A stretch of 64,000 bases of DNA from CAMDPA01 sp965223035 (GTDB lineage Bacteria; Pseudomonadota; Alphaproteobacteria; Rhizobiales; Hyphomicrobiaceae): contig OZ244980.1 of NCBI GenBank assembly GCA_965223035.1, forward strand, positions 434,001 to 498,000. Reading direction: 5' to 3'. The translations under genes and the position numbers were made by a program. Numbering within the stretch: position 1 is the stretch's first letter; each line of letters starts with the position of its first letter. The notes below the pieces were generated by a model. That model searched no databases. It worked only from the letters and a program-made list of their open reading frames with translations, and was not told the DNA's origin. Below are positions 44,421 through 53,370 of the stretch, in pieces.

Positions 44421-45485
44421 TCAATGGGAGAATGGAAACAGTTTCAAGCTTGCCCGCATGTGGCGCCAGCGGTTGATGAGGCCTTCCGGTTCGAAAACCA
44501 AAAACAACATGATCGCGGCGCCCACGGACATCTCTTTCAGATAGGCGGTGCCCGTGCGCATGGCCGGAAAGATGCCCGACAGGCTGACCGCGAGCGCATC
44601 CATGGCCTGCGGCAGCAACAGGATGAATGCCGCCCCCATGAACGAACCGGCGATGGATCCAAGTCCTCCGATGATGATCATTCCAAGCAGCTGAATCGAC
44701 AGCAAAATCGTGAACCCTTCCGCTGACACGAAGCCCAGATAGTGCCCGTAAAGCGCACCGGCAATGCCGGCGAAGAAGCTGGAGACGCCGAATGATAGGA
44801 TCCGATACTTGGTCAGATTGATGCCCATGATTTCGGCGGACAAGTAGTGATCACGCACAGCGATCATCGCGCGTCCATCGCGCGTACGCATCAGGTTTGT
44901 TGCCGCCACGTAGGACAGGGCGACCCAAAACAGGACCAGATAGGCGAAGCGCGTATCGTTGTCGAAGGCGAACCCGAATATCGTGACGGTCTCCGCCAAT
45001 GCTCCCGAGGAGCCTCCAGTGAACCAAACGGCCCGCGCGAAAAAATCCTCCAAAATGAATTGCGATGCAAGCGTCGCGATTGCCAGGTAGAGACCCTTCA
45101 AGCGGGCGGCCGGTATGCCAAAGATCATGCCGACCGCGAGCGTGGCTAGCCCGGCCAGTGGGATCGACAGCAGGGGCGGTATTCCCTGCTGTGCGCTGAA
45201 ATAGGCCGATGCGAAAGCGCCGAACCCGAAAAAAGCGCCATGTCCCAATGAAATCTGACCGGTATATCCGACCAGAATGTTCAATCCCAACGCAGCGATG
45301 CCGTAGATGCCGATGAGAATCAGCTGACTGGTCAGCCAGGCATCGCCGAGCAGCGGCGCGAGCAGGGCAGCCACGATCACCGCGACGGCGATCCACAGGT
45401 CGCCGCGGGTCGGGAAAAACCGCGTGTCGGCGGCGTAGGTCGCGCGGAAGTCACCGCAGGCTCTGGGATTTGGATAGTGGGCCAT
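44421..45485 (-). CDS. livM: ABC transporter permease (LivM type)
   Basis: The 354-residue membrane protein has about ten hydrophobic helices and LivM signatures: GLNILVGYTGQISLGHGAFFGFGA, the EAA-like loop and GGLGSIAGSFMGAAFI. The start ATG gives an N-terminal cytoplasmic extension of about 30 residues. It lies between livH and livK in the cluster. Confidence 0.93.
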   Translation of the reverse strand: MAHYPNPRACGDFRATYAADTRFFPTRGDLWIAVAVIVAALLAPLLGDAWLTSQLILIGIYGIAALGLNILVGYTGQISLGHGAFFGFGAFASAYFSAQQGIPPLLSIPLAGLATLAVGMIFGIPAARLKGLYLAIATLASQFILEDFFARAVWFTGGSSGALAETVTIFGFAFDNDTRFAYLVLFWVALSYVAATNLMRTRDGRAMIAVRDHYLSAEIMGINLTKYRILSFGVSSFFAGIAGALYGHYLGFVSAEGFTILLSIQLLGMIIIGGLGSIAGSFMGAAFILLLPQAMDALAVSLSGIFPAMRTGTAYLKEMSVGAAIMLFLVFEPEGLINRWRHMRASLKLFPFSH

Positions 45486-45601
45486 GCCAAGGCTGCTTGT
45501 TGCTCAGTGTCGGGATGCCGCCACGTTGGTGCTCGACGTCGAAAAAACTAAAGTCAACGGGTGGTCCGGATTGGCACTGGACCGGGTCCGGCCACAAGGC
45601 C

Positions 45602-46537
45602 TCAAATGCGCTCGATATCCTCTGTTCCAAACAATCCGTAGGGGCGGATCATCAAGATGATGATTAAGATGTAAAACGGAGCGACGGTGTACATATTGCC
45701 CACCTGCAGATACTGGCCATCAACGAATTCGGCCAGGTTCTCCAGGACGCCAATGATGACGCCGCCGACCACCGCACCGACGATGCTGTCCAGCCCACCG
45801 ACGATGACGGCGGGAAACACCTTGATGCCAATAAACGCCAGGCTGTTTGAAACGGTGTTCACCAGCCCCAAAACCACCCCGGCCATGCACGAAACCAGGG
45901 CGGAAATGGCCCAGGCCATGGCGAAGACTTGGCGCACCGAGATGCCCAGGCTTTGCGCGACCTGTTGATTAAAGGCGGTGGCTCGCATTGCCAAGCCATA
46001 ACGTGATACGCGAAAGAACCAGTAAAACAAAACCATGACGATCAGCGATAGGATCAGGCTCAACAAATAGGCGGTTTCGAAACTAAGCCCCGCGATCGAT
46101 ATGAGGTCGAGATCACCGAAGACCGGGGGAAAGCGCTCAGCGTTTACACCGAAGATCCAATTCATCATTGCTTGCATGAATATCGATAGTCCGATGGTGG
46201 CCATGATCACCGAAATAACCGGTTCACCGATCAGCGGCCTGAGCACGACCACTTGCACGAGAATGCCGAAGATCACCATGAACATCATCGAAAATAAAAA
46301 GGCCGCGGCAAAAGGCAATTTCATGCTGACGACCAAAAACCAGCATACCCAGGCGCCGAGAACGACGAACTCCCCTTGCGCGAAATTCACCACTTGAGTC
46401 GATTTATAGATCAGCACAAAGCACATGGCGACAACGCCATAAAGCAAACCAACGATCACACCGTTGATCAGCAATTGGGCAAAAAGCGTCGCGTTGAAGG
46501 AAGGGAGGACGTCAATCATGCTGCACCCGATCGTCAC
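45602..46537 (-). CDS. livH: ABC transporter permease (LivH type)
   Basis: The 311-residue membrane protein shows the LivH signatures LLINGVIVGLLYGVVAM, STQVVNFAQGEF and a C-terminal GGLDSIVGAVVGG. The GTG at 46537 overlaps the stop codon of the upstream ligase gene by four bases, consistent with coupling. An in-frame ATG at 46519 is the alternative and would start the protein MIDVLPSF. About 116 bases separate it from livM. Confidence 0.92.
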   Translation of the reverse strand: MTIGCSMIDVLPSFNATLFAQLLINGVIVGLLYGVVAMCFVLIYKSTQVVNFAQGEFVVLGAWVCWFLVVSMKLPFAAAFLFSMMFMVIFGILVQVVVLRPLIGEPVISVIMATIGLSIFMQAMMNWIFGVNAERFPPVFGDLDLISIAGLSFETAYLLSLILSLIVMVLFYWFFRVSRYGLAMRATAFNQQVAQSLGISVRQVFAMAWAISALVSCMAGVVLGLVNTVSNSLAFIGIKVFPAVIVGGLDSIVGAVVGGVIIGVLENLAEFVDGQYLQVGNMYTVAPFYILIIILMIRPYGLFGTEDIERI

Positions 46538-48549
46538 TCCGCTGCTGTGGAAATGGCCGGTTGAACGGCTTGCGAAAGTCTTTCAATTCTCAGATCGGTC
46601 ACGACGCGTTGTTTGGTGCCATCCTGGAAATGAATGACAGTATCGATGTGAACGCTGGTTGCATCCGAATAGAGCGCATCGATAATCTCGGCATAGTTGT
46701 CGGCGATCACGGCGCGCCGCACCTTGCGGGTGCGGGTCAGCTCGCCATCGTCCGCATCCAACTCTTTATAGAGAAGGACGAATTTCTGAATACGCTGGTG
46801 CTCGGGGAGGGTGCGATTGACCCGCTCCACCTCTTTGCGCAGCAAGTCGTAAACTTCGCGGCGCGCAGACAGGTCCGAAAACGTAGTGAAGCTGATCCGC
46901 TTCTCCTCGGCCCACTTCGAAACGATGGGGAAACGAATGCAGATTGCGGCGGTTAAGTGCGGGCGGTCCTTGCCAAAGATCACCGCCTCGGCGATGTAGG
47001 TGGAGAACTTCAGCTTGTTCTCGATAAATTGGGGGGAAAAGCGAACGCCCCGCGCCGTCTCCGCCAAATCCCGGACCCGGTCGACCACGATCAAATGTCG
47101 GTTTTCGTTGAGGTAGCCGGCATCTCCCGTTAGAAACCAGCCGTCTTCGTCGAAACTATTGGCGGTGTCCTCTGGATTGTTATAGTAGCCGGACATCATA
47201 TTGTCGTGGCGCACGAGAATCTCGCCGAGGCCTTCACTGTCGGGGTCTTTGATCCGGATCTCGCAACCCGGCATTGGATATCCAACTGTCTCATTGTCGA
47301 TATCGCCATCCATATGGATGGTGTGCGCGCCAAGAGCTTCCGTCTGGCCGTACAGTTGCTTCAGCGGCACGCCCATCGCTTGGAAGTATTTGAACGTGTC
47401 AGGCCCCATCGCGGCGCCGCCGGTTGCCGCCGATTTCAGTCGGGAAAAGCCCAAACGGTCGCGCAAAGATCTAAACAGCACAGTGTTTGAGAGGATCGAT
47501 GTGCGGCCGGCCTCGATGGCGGCCGTGCCGGCGTGGACGCCCCACTCGTAAATCGCCCGTTTCCAGCGGCTGGAATCCATCGAGCGGGCGCCTACATCGG
47601 CTGCGACCGTTTCCCAGACCCGCGGCGACAGCAACACGAAAGTGGGGCCAATCTCGCGAAGATCCGACATGGCGGTGTGCTGTTCCTCCGGGAAATTCAC
47701 GATCATGCGGGCGACCAGATTCCAGCCGACCGAGTACATCTGCTCCATGACCCAGGGCAGCGGTAGCACGGCGACATATTCGTCCGTGGGCCCGCGGAGA
47801 TCCGCGCGCAGATAGCTCACCGCGTGGCCGAGCAGTGCATTGGCGCGCCACATGGCCAGCTTTGGATGCGAAGTGGTGCCGGAGGTGGTGCACAGGATCG
47901 CGACATCCTCGCCCTTGGTCTGGGCAACCATCCGGTCGTAGCGATCGGGCGCTTCATGCAATGCCGCGGCACCAAGCGCCTCGACGTCCGCCATGGTGAT
48001 CAACCGGGGATCGTCGTATTTTCTCATGCCCCGCGTGTCATAGTAAATGATCTTTTGCACGCAAGGAATGTCCGCTCCGAGCGACAGGAACTTGTCGACC
48101 TGCTCCTCGTCCTCCGCGACCACGATCTTGGGCTGTGCATAGTCGCAAAAGAACTTGAGCTCGTTTTCAAGCGTATCCCGGTATATGCCGAGGCTCATGG
48201 CACGACAGGCATGGCTGGCAATCTCGCTCCATACCCACTCGGGCCGATTATCGCCTATGATCGCCAAGATGTCGCCGGCAGCCAGGCCAAGCAGGCTGAG
48301 GCCGACCGAAAGTTGGGCGACCCGTTCGTGAACATCCGCCCACGTATAGGATTGCCAGATGCCAAGATCCTTGGCTCGCTGGGCGGTACCACGCGGTGCG
48401 ATCTTTGCGTTGTGGGCGAGCAGCTTTGGCAGCGTATCGTGTCGTGCAACGTCGGCAATGGCGTCGGTCGCTTGCGGCCAACCGATGTCATCTCCGTTGA
48501 TATAAAGGCTGGTTCGCTGATCAGCCCCCGCGGGTGACACGCTGCCCAT
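46534..48549 (-). CDS. AMP-dependent long-chain-type acyl-CoA synthetase
   Basis: The 671-residue enzyme belongs to the large AMP-forming acyl-CoA ligases. The nucleotide-binding loop reads CTTSGTTSHPK, with motifs YGQTEALG, GYPMPGCEIRIKD, DGWFLTGDAGY and a final domain. It should couple a carboxylic acid to CoA using ATP. The ATG at 48549 overlaps the livG stop as TGATG. Such ligases recur inside liv-type clusters of aromatic or fatty acid catabolism, which supports a role in trapping the imported acid as its CoA thioester. Confidence 0.9.
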   Translation of the reverse strand: MGSVSPAGADQRTSLYINGDDIGWPQATDAIADVARHDTLPKLLAHNAKIAPRGTAQRAKDLGIWQSYTWADVHERVAQLSVGLSLLGLAAGDILAIIGDNRPEWVWSEIASHACRAMSLGIYRDTLENELKFFCDYAQPKIVVAEDEEQVDKFLSLGADIPCVQKIIYYDTRGMRKYDDPRLITMADVEALGAAALHEAPDRYDRMVAQTKGEDVAILCTTSGTTSHPKLAMWRANALLGHAVSYLRADLRGPTDEYVAVLPLPWVMEQMYSVGWNLVARMIVNFPEEQHTAMSDLREIGPTFVLLSPRVWETVAADVGARSMDSSRWKRAIYEWGVHAGTAAIEAGRTSILSNTVLFRSLRDRLGFSRLKSAATGGAAMGPDTFKYFQAMGVPLKQLYGQTEALGAHTIHMDGDIDNETVGYPMPGCEIRIKDPDSEGLGEILVRHDNMMSGYYNNPEDTANSFDEDGWFLTGDAGYLNENRHLIVVDRVRDLAETARGVRFSPQFIENKLKFSTYIAEAVIFGKDRPHLTAAICIRFPIVSKWAEEKRISFTTFSDLSARREVYDLLRKEVERVNRTLPEHQRIQKFVLLYKELDADDGELTRTRKVRRAVIADNYAEIIDALYSDATSVHIDTVIHFQDGTKQRVVTDLRIERLSQAVQPAISTAAE

Positions 48550-49361
48550 CACAGCGCCTCCGCCTCTTCATCATGCAGCACCTCGTCCTCCTCGCCGAGA
48601 TAGGCGCGCTGCACGTGCACATCCGCCATCACCTCGGCCGGTAGGCCCGCTGAAATGACCTTACCGAAGTCGAGCACGATCACCCGGTCCGATAGATCCA
48701 TCACCACCCCCATGTCGTGCTCGATCATGACGATCGTCATCCCAAACTCCTGATTGAGATCGATGACATAGCGGGCCATGTCCTCCTTTTCTTCGAGGTT
48801 CATGCCCGCCATCGGCTCGTCAAGGAGGATCAGCTCCGGCTCGATGGCGATGGCGCGCGCCAGCTCAACGCGCTTGCGCAGGCCGTAGGGCAGGGTTCCC
48901 GCCGGTTCGTTGCGTACATGCTGAATCTCAAGGAAATCAATAATCTCCTCAATTTTGCGGCGATGCCGCAGCTCTTCGCGCCGCGCCCCAATGCCCCAGT
49001 AGATGGCGCCTGTCAGCACGTTGTTTTTGAGCAGGTGGTGGCGCCCGACAAAGATGTTATCGAGCACGCTCATGTGACCAAACAAGGCGAGGTTTTGAAA
49101 GGTCCGGCCAATGCCGAGCCGTGCACGGTCGTTAATCGACCGTTTGAGCAGAGACTGCCCGAGATACTGGATCTGGCCCGCAGTCGGCTTGTAGCGACCC
49201 GATATGCAGTTGAGTATCGACGTCTTGCCGGCGCCATTGGGCCCGATGATCGAGAACAATTCGCCTTTGAAAACCTCGAAGCTCACGTCATTAAGCGCAC
49301 GAACGCCGCCGAATCGAAGCGTGACGTTACGCACATCGAGGATGTGCTCGTCAGGCGGCAT
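48549..49361 (-). CDS. livG: ABC transporter ATPase (LivG type)
   Basis: The 270-residue ATPase has Walker A GPNGAGKTS, a slightly degenerate signature LPYGLRKRVELARA, Walker B LILLDEPMAGMN and the LivG-specific insert around GRTFQNLALFGHMSVLDNIFVGRH. The acidic tail (EEDEVLHDEEAEAL) is unusual. It heads the cluster, so the promoter should lie just upstream of 49361. Confidence 0.92.
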   Translation of the reverse strand: MPPDEHILDVRNVTLRFGGVRALNDVSFEVFKGELFSIIGPNGAGKTSILNCISGRYKPTAGQIQYLGQSLLKRSINDRARLGIGRTFQNLALFGHMSVLDNIFVGRHHLLKNNVLTGAIYWGIGARREELRHRRKIEEIIDFLEIQHVRNEPAGTLPYGLRKRVELARAIAIEPELILLDEPMAGMNLEEKEDMARYVIDLNQEFGMTIVMIEHDMGVVMDLSDRVIVLDFGKVISAGLPAEVMADVHVQRAYLGEEDEVLHDEEAEAL

Positions 49362-49583
49362 GCTCAGCTCCTCCCATCGCTGTGCCCACTCCTTCTCGGC
49401 GCTTTCCGACCATTAGTAAGTCTGCCGTCGGTGATCACGCAATCATACGAAAGACTGTTGCAGGTGTCGTTTGGATAGCAAGCATGGGCTGCTCAGCGGG
49501 TTGCTGGTATCGCGCATGGTCGCAGATTCGCGACACTGTCTAGGTATTGTTATCGGCCGGACCGGCAGCGTTCAATCGGCGTG

Positions 49584-49715
49584 TGCTAGATCATTTGCGC
49601 CTAGGGCGAAATGGCCGTGCCGACCCGTGCCCGGCCACCTGAACAAGCGGGCCATCAGGTGGCCGGGCGCGGGAGCGGGATGGTGTCAGCACGCGCTGCA
49701 ACGTTCGAACCGGTC
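49584..49715 (+). repeat. Family 2 element, near complete (copy F2-8)
   Basis: GCTAGATCATTTGCGCC-AGGGCG opens it. A long stem CCCGGCCACCTGA / TCAGGTGGCCGGG sits in the middle, and GGGAGCGGGATGGTGTCAGC closes. The central 13-base arms pair perfectly across about 15 bases. Confidence 0.68.
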
Positions 49716-50200
49716 GTAGAACGTTGCGTTGTCTTCGTGAACAAGGTTTCAACCACACCGGCGTGCAAGGCGATGGTCAGTTGATCTGCCCGGCGCAGGA
49801 CCAATTCTCGGCGTCGAAGCTACCGGGCGCGCCGGCGGCGGCCCGTGCTATGCGGCGGCCGGCAACCGACCTGGAGGCAAGCGGCTGGTCGGCCAGGGCG
49901 GCGAAGTTTGACATGCATTCGGCCCGTAACGGGTGTGTCCGAGGTCCCCGAGTGGACCATCGCTTCGCTTTGCAAGACCTCAATCAGCGGCATTTGGCAA
50001 CGACTTGAGCCAATCACCTGCCACTCTGGCCTTGCTCCGTAGCGCCGGCATAGTAGCGCCGGCATACTGGTCCCGCATTGTATCAGGCAGCGGAGCCTGC
50101 TTAAAGTCACGGGGCGTAGAGCCTGCCGCGGATCGGGCCGTTCCCACAAAGCGCGCTCCCGTCCAGGGCTTGGCTCATTGATCTGCCCCAAAGGCGCAAA

Positions 50201-50212
50201 CCGACCGGTCGG
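50201..50212. promoter_or_regulatory. Perfect palindrome CCGACCGGTCGG before the cyclase gene
   Basis: This 12-base perfect palindrome lies 10 bases upstream of the ATG at 50223. It resembles the half-sites of the candidate PaaR operator at 57309. It could be an operator or a coincidence in GC-rich DNA. If the gene starts at the TTG at 50178, the palindrome would be inside the coding region. Confidence 0.3.
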
Positions 50213-50222
50213 CAAGAAGCCC

Positions 50223-52130
50223 ATGCCCGCGACACAAGCGCCACCAAATCGTCGACTGACAGCCATTTTGGCCGCGGACATTGCCGGCTTCAGCGCCCTC
50301 ATGAGCGCCGACGAAGAACAGACGGTCCGCCACCTAAAACAGATGCAGCAGACCGTATTCCCGCTGATCGCAACCTGGCAGGGGCGGGTCATCGACACGG
50401 CGGGCGACGGCATTCTCGCGGAATTTCCAAGTATAACATCTGCGATTCACTGCGCGGTGGCGATGCAAAACGCCATGCTGCGTCGCAATCTCGCGATGGA
50501 CCCGCAACAACGAATGCTTCTGCGCATCGGAGTCAATCAAGGCGACGTCATCTACGATGACATCAAGATTTATGGAGACGGCGTCAACATCGCCGCCCGG
50601 CTGGAAGCGATCTGTGAACCCGGAGGCGTTTGCATTTCCGAAAAGGTCTATGATGAGATTAGAAACAAGATCGCCCTGCCTTGGGAGCATGGCGGAGAGC
50701 ATCGTCTCAAGAATATCCCAGAACCGATCGGCGTATATCTTTTAACGGCAGATCGTCTGTCTATGCCGACGCCGCATGCACCGGCGCCGCCCGTGCACAG
50801 CCACCATCGGCAATGGCCAAGACGGAGGCTCGCTTGGCTCACAAGCCGCCCCGTGTCCTCATCCAGCATCCGGATCGCGCTGTTGATCGGATTTGCGCTG
50901 GTGACGGCGTTGTTGATCGGCTTCGGGTTGAGCCCACGTCATCAGCAAACGCCGGATCGCCCAGCCATCGCCGTATTGCCATTCAAGAACCTGAGCGGTG
51001 ATCCGGAGCAAACATACTTCAGCAACGGAATAACGGAAGATATCTCGACCGCGCTGAGCCGGTTTAGAACGCTCACGGTCATCTCGTACAAGGCCTCATT
51101 GCAGGTCACAGGTGAGGACCTGCCTATCGCCGACGTTGGGCGGCGCCTCAAGGCCCGTTATCTGGTCGACGGCAGCGTTCGCCGCAATGCGCAGCGCATT
51201 CGCGTCCTCGCCCGCGTCACCGATGTCGCCAGCGCAAAAGAGATATGGAGCTATCAATACGATGATCGCGTCGCTGATGTGTTCGTTCTGCAAGAACGCG
51301 TTGCGCGAGAGGTAGGAGGCGCACTGGCGGCAAACTTGGAGCGGATCGTCCTGCGCCATTCCACCGCGCAACCAGCTTCACGCGTCGATGCCTACGATAT
51401 GGTTCTACGTGGCCGAGCCGCCGCGCGCCGACATACACGTGCGGGAAACCGAGAAGCCCGCCGGCAATTCAAATTGGCGATAGCCACCGATTCCACCTAT
51501 GCGGACGCCTATGCCCAGCTCGCTTCTGCGTATCTTGACCGAGCGCTGTTCGGCTGGTCGCCATTCAGCTCTGAAGAAGTCGGCTCGGCCATCGAATTGA
51601 GCAACAAGGCGGTCTCGTTGGACCCGTCAAATGCCATGGCTCACGGTATCCTTGCGCGGTGCTATGCAATCCGGACCCAATATGATCTTGCCCTTGCAGC
51701 ATCTGATCGTTCATTGCGCTTCAATCCCAACGATGCCGAAGTTCATGCGGTTCGCGCCGAAATACTTCTGTGGCGGGGGCAACTCGCGAAGTCGCTCGAG
51801 GCGAGTGAGATCGTTGCGCGTCTCAATCCGCTGCTCGATCCCAATCAATACTTCAACTTTGGATTGGCGTACTTTCTCAGCCGCCAGTACGATAAGGCGA
51901 TCCAGGTTTTGGAGGAAGCTTCCACCCGGCATCCAGATTTCAGCCCTGTGAAGGCTTTGCTGGCGGCCAGCTATGCAGAGACCGGCTTCGACCGCAACGC
52001 CCAGGAGGCAGCCGCGGCCACGATCAGGCTCAATCCGTTCTTTCGTTCTTCAAATTTTGGCTCACGCCTGCAGAGCGCTCAGATGCGGCGCCAATTGCAA
52101 CAGAGCTTAAAAAAGGTCGGCTTGATTTAA
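50223..52130 (+). CDS. Class III adenylate/guanylate cyclase with TolB-like domain and TPR repeats
   Basis: The 635-residue protein has an N-terminal class III cyclase domain (about residues 10-175), with metal Asp19 in AADIAGFSALM and Asp62 in DTAGDGILAEF, plus GDGVNIAARLEAI. One transmembrane helix follows (about 210-232), then a TolB/FlgO-like domain starting at AIAVLPFKNLSGDPEQTYFSNGITEDI, then several TPR units to the end. This architecture is common in rhizobia-like bacteria, where it makes cAMP in response to unknown signals. The ATG at 50223 follows AAGAAG; a TTG at 50178 is an alternative. It stands alone. Confidence 0.88.
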   Translation: MPATQAPPNRRLTAILAADIAGFSALMSADEEQTVRHLKQMQQTVFPLIATWQGRVIDTAGDGILAEFPSITSAIHCAVAMQNAMLRRNLAMDPQQRMLLRIGVNQGDVIYDDIKIYGDGVNIAARLEAICEPGGVCISEKVYDEIRNKIALPWEHGGEHRLKNIPEPIGVYLLTADRLSMPTPHAPAPPVHSHHRQWPRRRLAWLTSRPVSSSSIRIALLIGFALVTALLIGFGLSPRHQQTPDRPAIAVLPFKNLSGDPEQTYFSNGITEDISTALSRFRTLTVISYKASLQVTGEDLPIADVGRRLKARYLVDGSVRRNAQRIRVLARVTDVASAKEIWSYQYDDRVADVFVLQERVAREVGGALAANLERIVLRHSTAQPASRVDAYDMVLRGRAAARRHTRAGNREARRQFKLAIATDSTYADAYAQLASAYLDRALFGWSPFSSEEVGSAIELSNKAVSLDPSNAMAHGILARCYAIRTQYDLALAASDRSLRFNPNDAEVHAVRAEILLWRGQLAKSLEASEIVARLNPLLDPNQYFNFGLAYFLSRQYDKAIQVLEEASTRHPDFSPVKALLAASYAETGFDRNAQEAAAATIRLNPFFRSSNFGSRLQSAQMRRQLQQSLKKVGLI

Positions 52131-52167
52131 AACGTTGAAATCCGGGCCATAAAGCGACGATCGGGCG

Positions 52168-52310
52168 CTAGATCATCGCGCCTTAGATCATGTCCGCCTT
52201 TGGCGGTATCGCCGCGCCGGGCCGACCCCAACCGGTCACCCAATGGTACGGGGATCTAATGTCCCGTGGGTTGGGGAGCGGTCGGACGATCCCAGTTCGC
52301 GTGGGCGCGG
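52168..52310 (+). repeat. Family 1 stub joined to family 2 element (copies R11 and F2-9)
   Basis: GCTAGATCATCGCGCCTTAGATCATGTCCGCC is a family 1 left end truncated directly into a family 2 left end. Family 2 landmarks follow (GCCGGGCCGACC, CACCCAATGG, GGGGAGCGG-CGATCCCAG). The YHS gene on the other strand ends inside it, at a TAGATC sequence. Confidence 0.55.
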
Positions 52311-52729
52311 GCGACCGTGATATCGGGGTCCTGTTCGAAGCTTTCGCGGGCACGAATGGTGGCAAAGACATACAACTTTCCGCCATGGATCTTCCACAGG
52401 CGCGGGTCGGTGGCAACTTCCACGCCGCGGACCATGGCGACGGCACAACTGCCAGCAAACTGCGGGATGTATTTGTCGGGATTGCCGACGAACAGATCTC
52501 GATGTCGGTCGTTGATGAAGCGAAACGTCATGCCATCAAAGACGAGCTGATAATCAAGATGACCCGGCAGCGCTTTGCCTTTGGTGAAGTAGGCGACGGG
52601 ATCATATCCATTTAAGACCAGCCGCTTTGCCGCGGCGTCGGCTGCTTGCGAGGCGCTCAGGGCTGCCGCTGACAGCCAGGCAAAAGCTGACAACATGCCG
52701 ACGAAGGCCAAGGGCCGGAGCTTATGCAT
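52256..52729 (-). CDS. Secreted YHS-domain protein
   Basis: The 157-residue protein has a signal peptide (about residues 1-30, ending SQAAD) and a YHS-type domain, with NGYDPVAYFTKGKALPGH, FDGMTFRFINDRHRDLFVGNPDKYIPQFAG and WKIHGGKLYVFAT. YHS domains often bind metals, although the Cys of the classical motif is not in its usual place here. The final residues (DRPTAPQPTGH) and stop are encoded by an adjoining family 2 repeat, so the original C-terminus was probably different. No functional partner is visible. Confidence 0.82.
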   Translation of the reverse strand: MHKLRPLAFVGMLSAFAWLSAAALSASQAADAAAKRLVLNGYDPVAYFTKGKALPGHLDYQLVFDGMTFRFINDRHRDLFVGNPDKYIPQFAGSCAVAMVRGVEVATDPRLWKIHGGKLYVFATIRARESFEQDPDITVARAHANWDRPTAPQPTGH

Positions 52730-53060
52730 TGCCTCACTCTCCCAGGCGAAGGCTGATACATGTCACGACTCGGGCCGAAGGCTGCACGCGATGCTTTGGC
52801 GCAGTTTTCAGCTCTTGGCGTCTAGACATTTTCGAAACGTTGTGTCGAGGCCTATCCTGTTCGGTACCGGGCGCATAGACTAGCAGGATGACGGGTCCAG
52901 ACCAAATCAAGTCCAATTGAAGTCGGGCTCGTGGTTTTGACGGAGGTTGGCGAAGGGTTCGACAGCGTGGCCGGCCCAATCAGTTCTCACGCCGGTCGAT
53001 GCGATTACGATCAGGCCGTGGCGATTGTAAACAATTTTTGCGCGTTGCGGCGTTTCAGAG

Positions 53061-53175
53061 TCAGCTGGAACCATCCCGCTACGCCGCCCGGCCGCCGAAT
53101 GGCCCGCTTGAGTGGGTGGCCAGGCGTGGGAGCAGGCCGGCACGGCTGGTCCGGTTAGGGCGGAGATGATCTAAG
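53061..53175 (-). repeat. Family 2 element (copy F2-10)
   Basis: GTCAGCTGGAACCATCCCGCT opens it, then CGCCCGGCCGCC and GGGTGGCCAGGCGTGGGAGC, and GGGCGGAGATGATCTAA closes. It is 19 bases from the next family 1 copy. Confidence 0.65.
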
Positions 53176-53193
53176 GGCGATAGCCAAGGGAGA

Positions 53194-53347
53194 TTAGATC
53201 ATCGCGCCTTAAATCGGAACCGCAACGCCGATTCCAATTGCGCCGGTTCCGATTTAAGGCGCAAAGATGATCGCTCTTAAAGTGGTGAGCAACTTTCTGC
53301 CTTTAATCGGGATCGTTCCGATTCCGATTAAAGGCAGGTTGCTCTAG
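53194..53347 (+). repeat. Family 1 element, full length (copy R12)
   Basis: TTAGATCATCGCGCC to GGTTGCTCTAG, 154 bases with both palindromes and the linker intact. The sequence is almost identical to R4, which implies recent spread or ongoing homogenisation. It ends 24 bases from the crp-family stop codon. Confidence 0.88.
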
Positions 53348-53370
53348 CCGCGGTCGAATGCTGAGCAAAT

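Larger units (their letters stand above)
49362..50222. other. Intergenic region between livG and the cyclase gene, with repeats
   Basis: It contains the family 2 copy at 49584-49715. It also has a short tandem duplication TAGCGCCGGCATAG at about 50040-50067, and a palindrome CCGACCGGTCGG at 50201-50212 directly before the cyclase start. Long minus-strand frames here translate to unrecognisable Arg-rich protein and overlap the cyclase gene, so I do not call a gene. Confidence 0.45.

Noticed and set aside
49820..50413. 197-codon minus-strand frame left of and into the cyclase gene
   Set aside because: It overlaps the start of a convincing cyclase domain and its own translation has no recognisable features.
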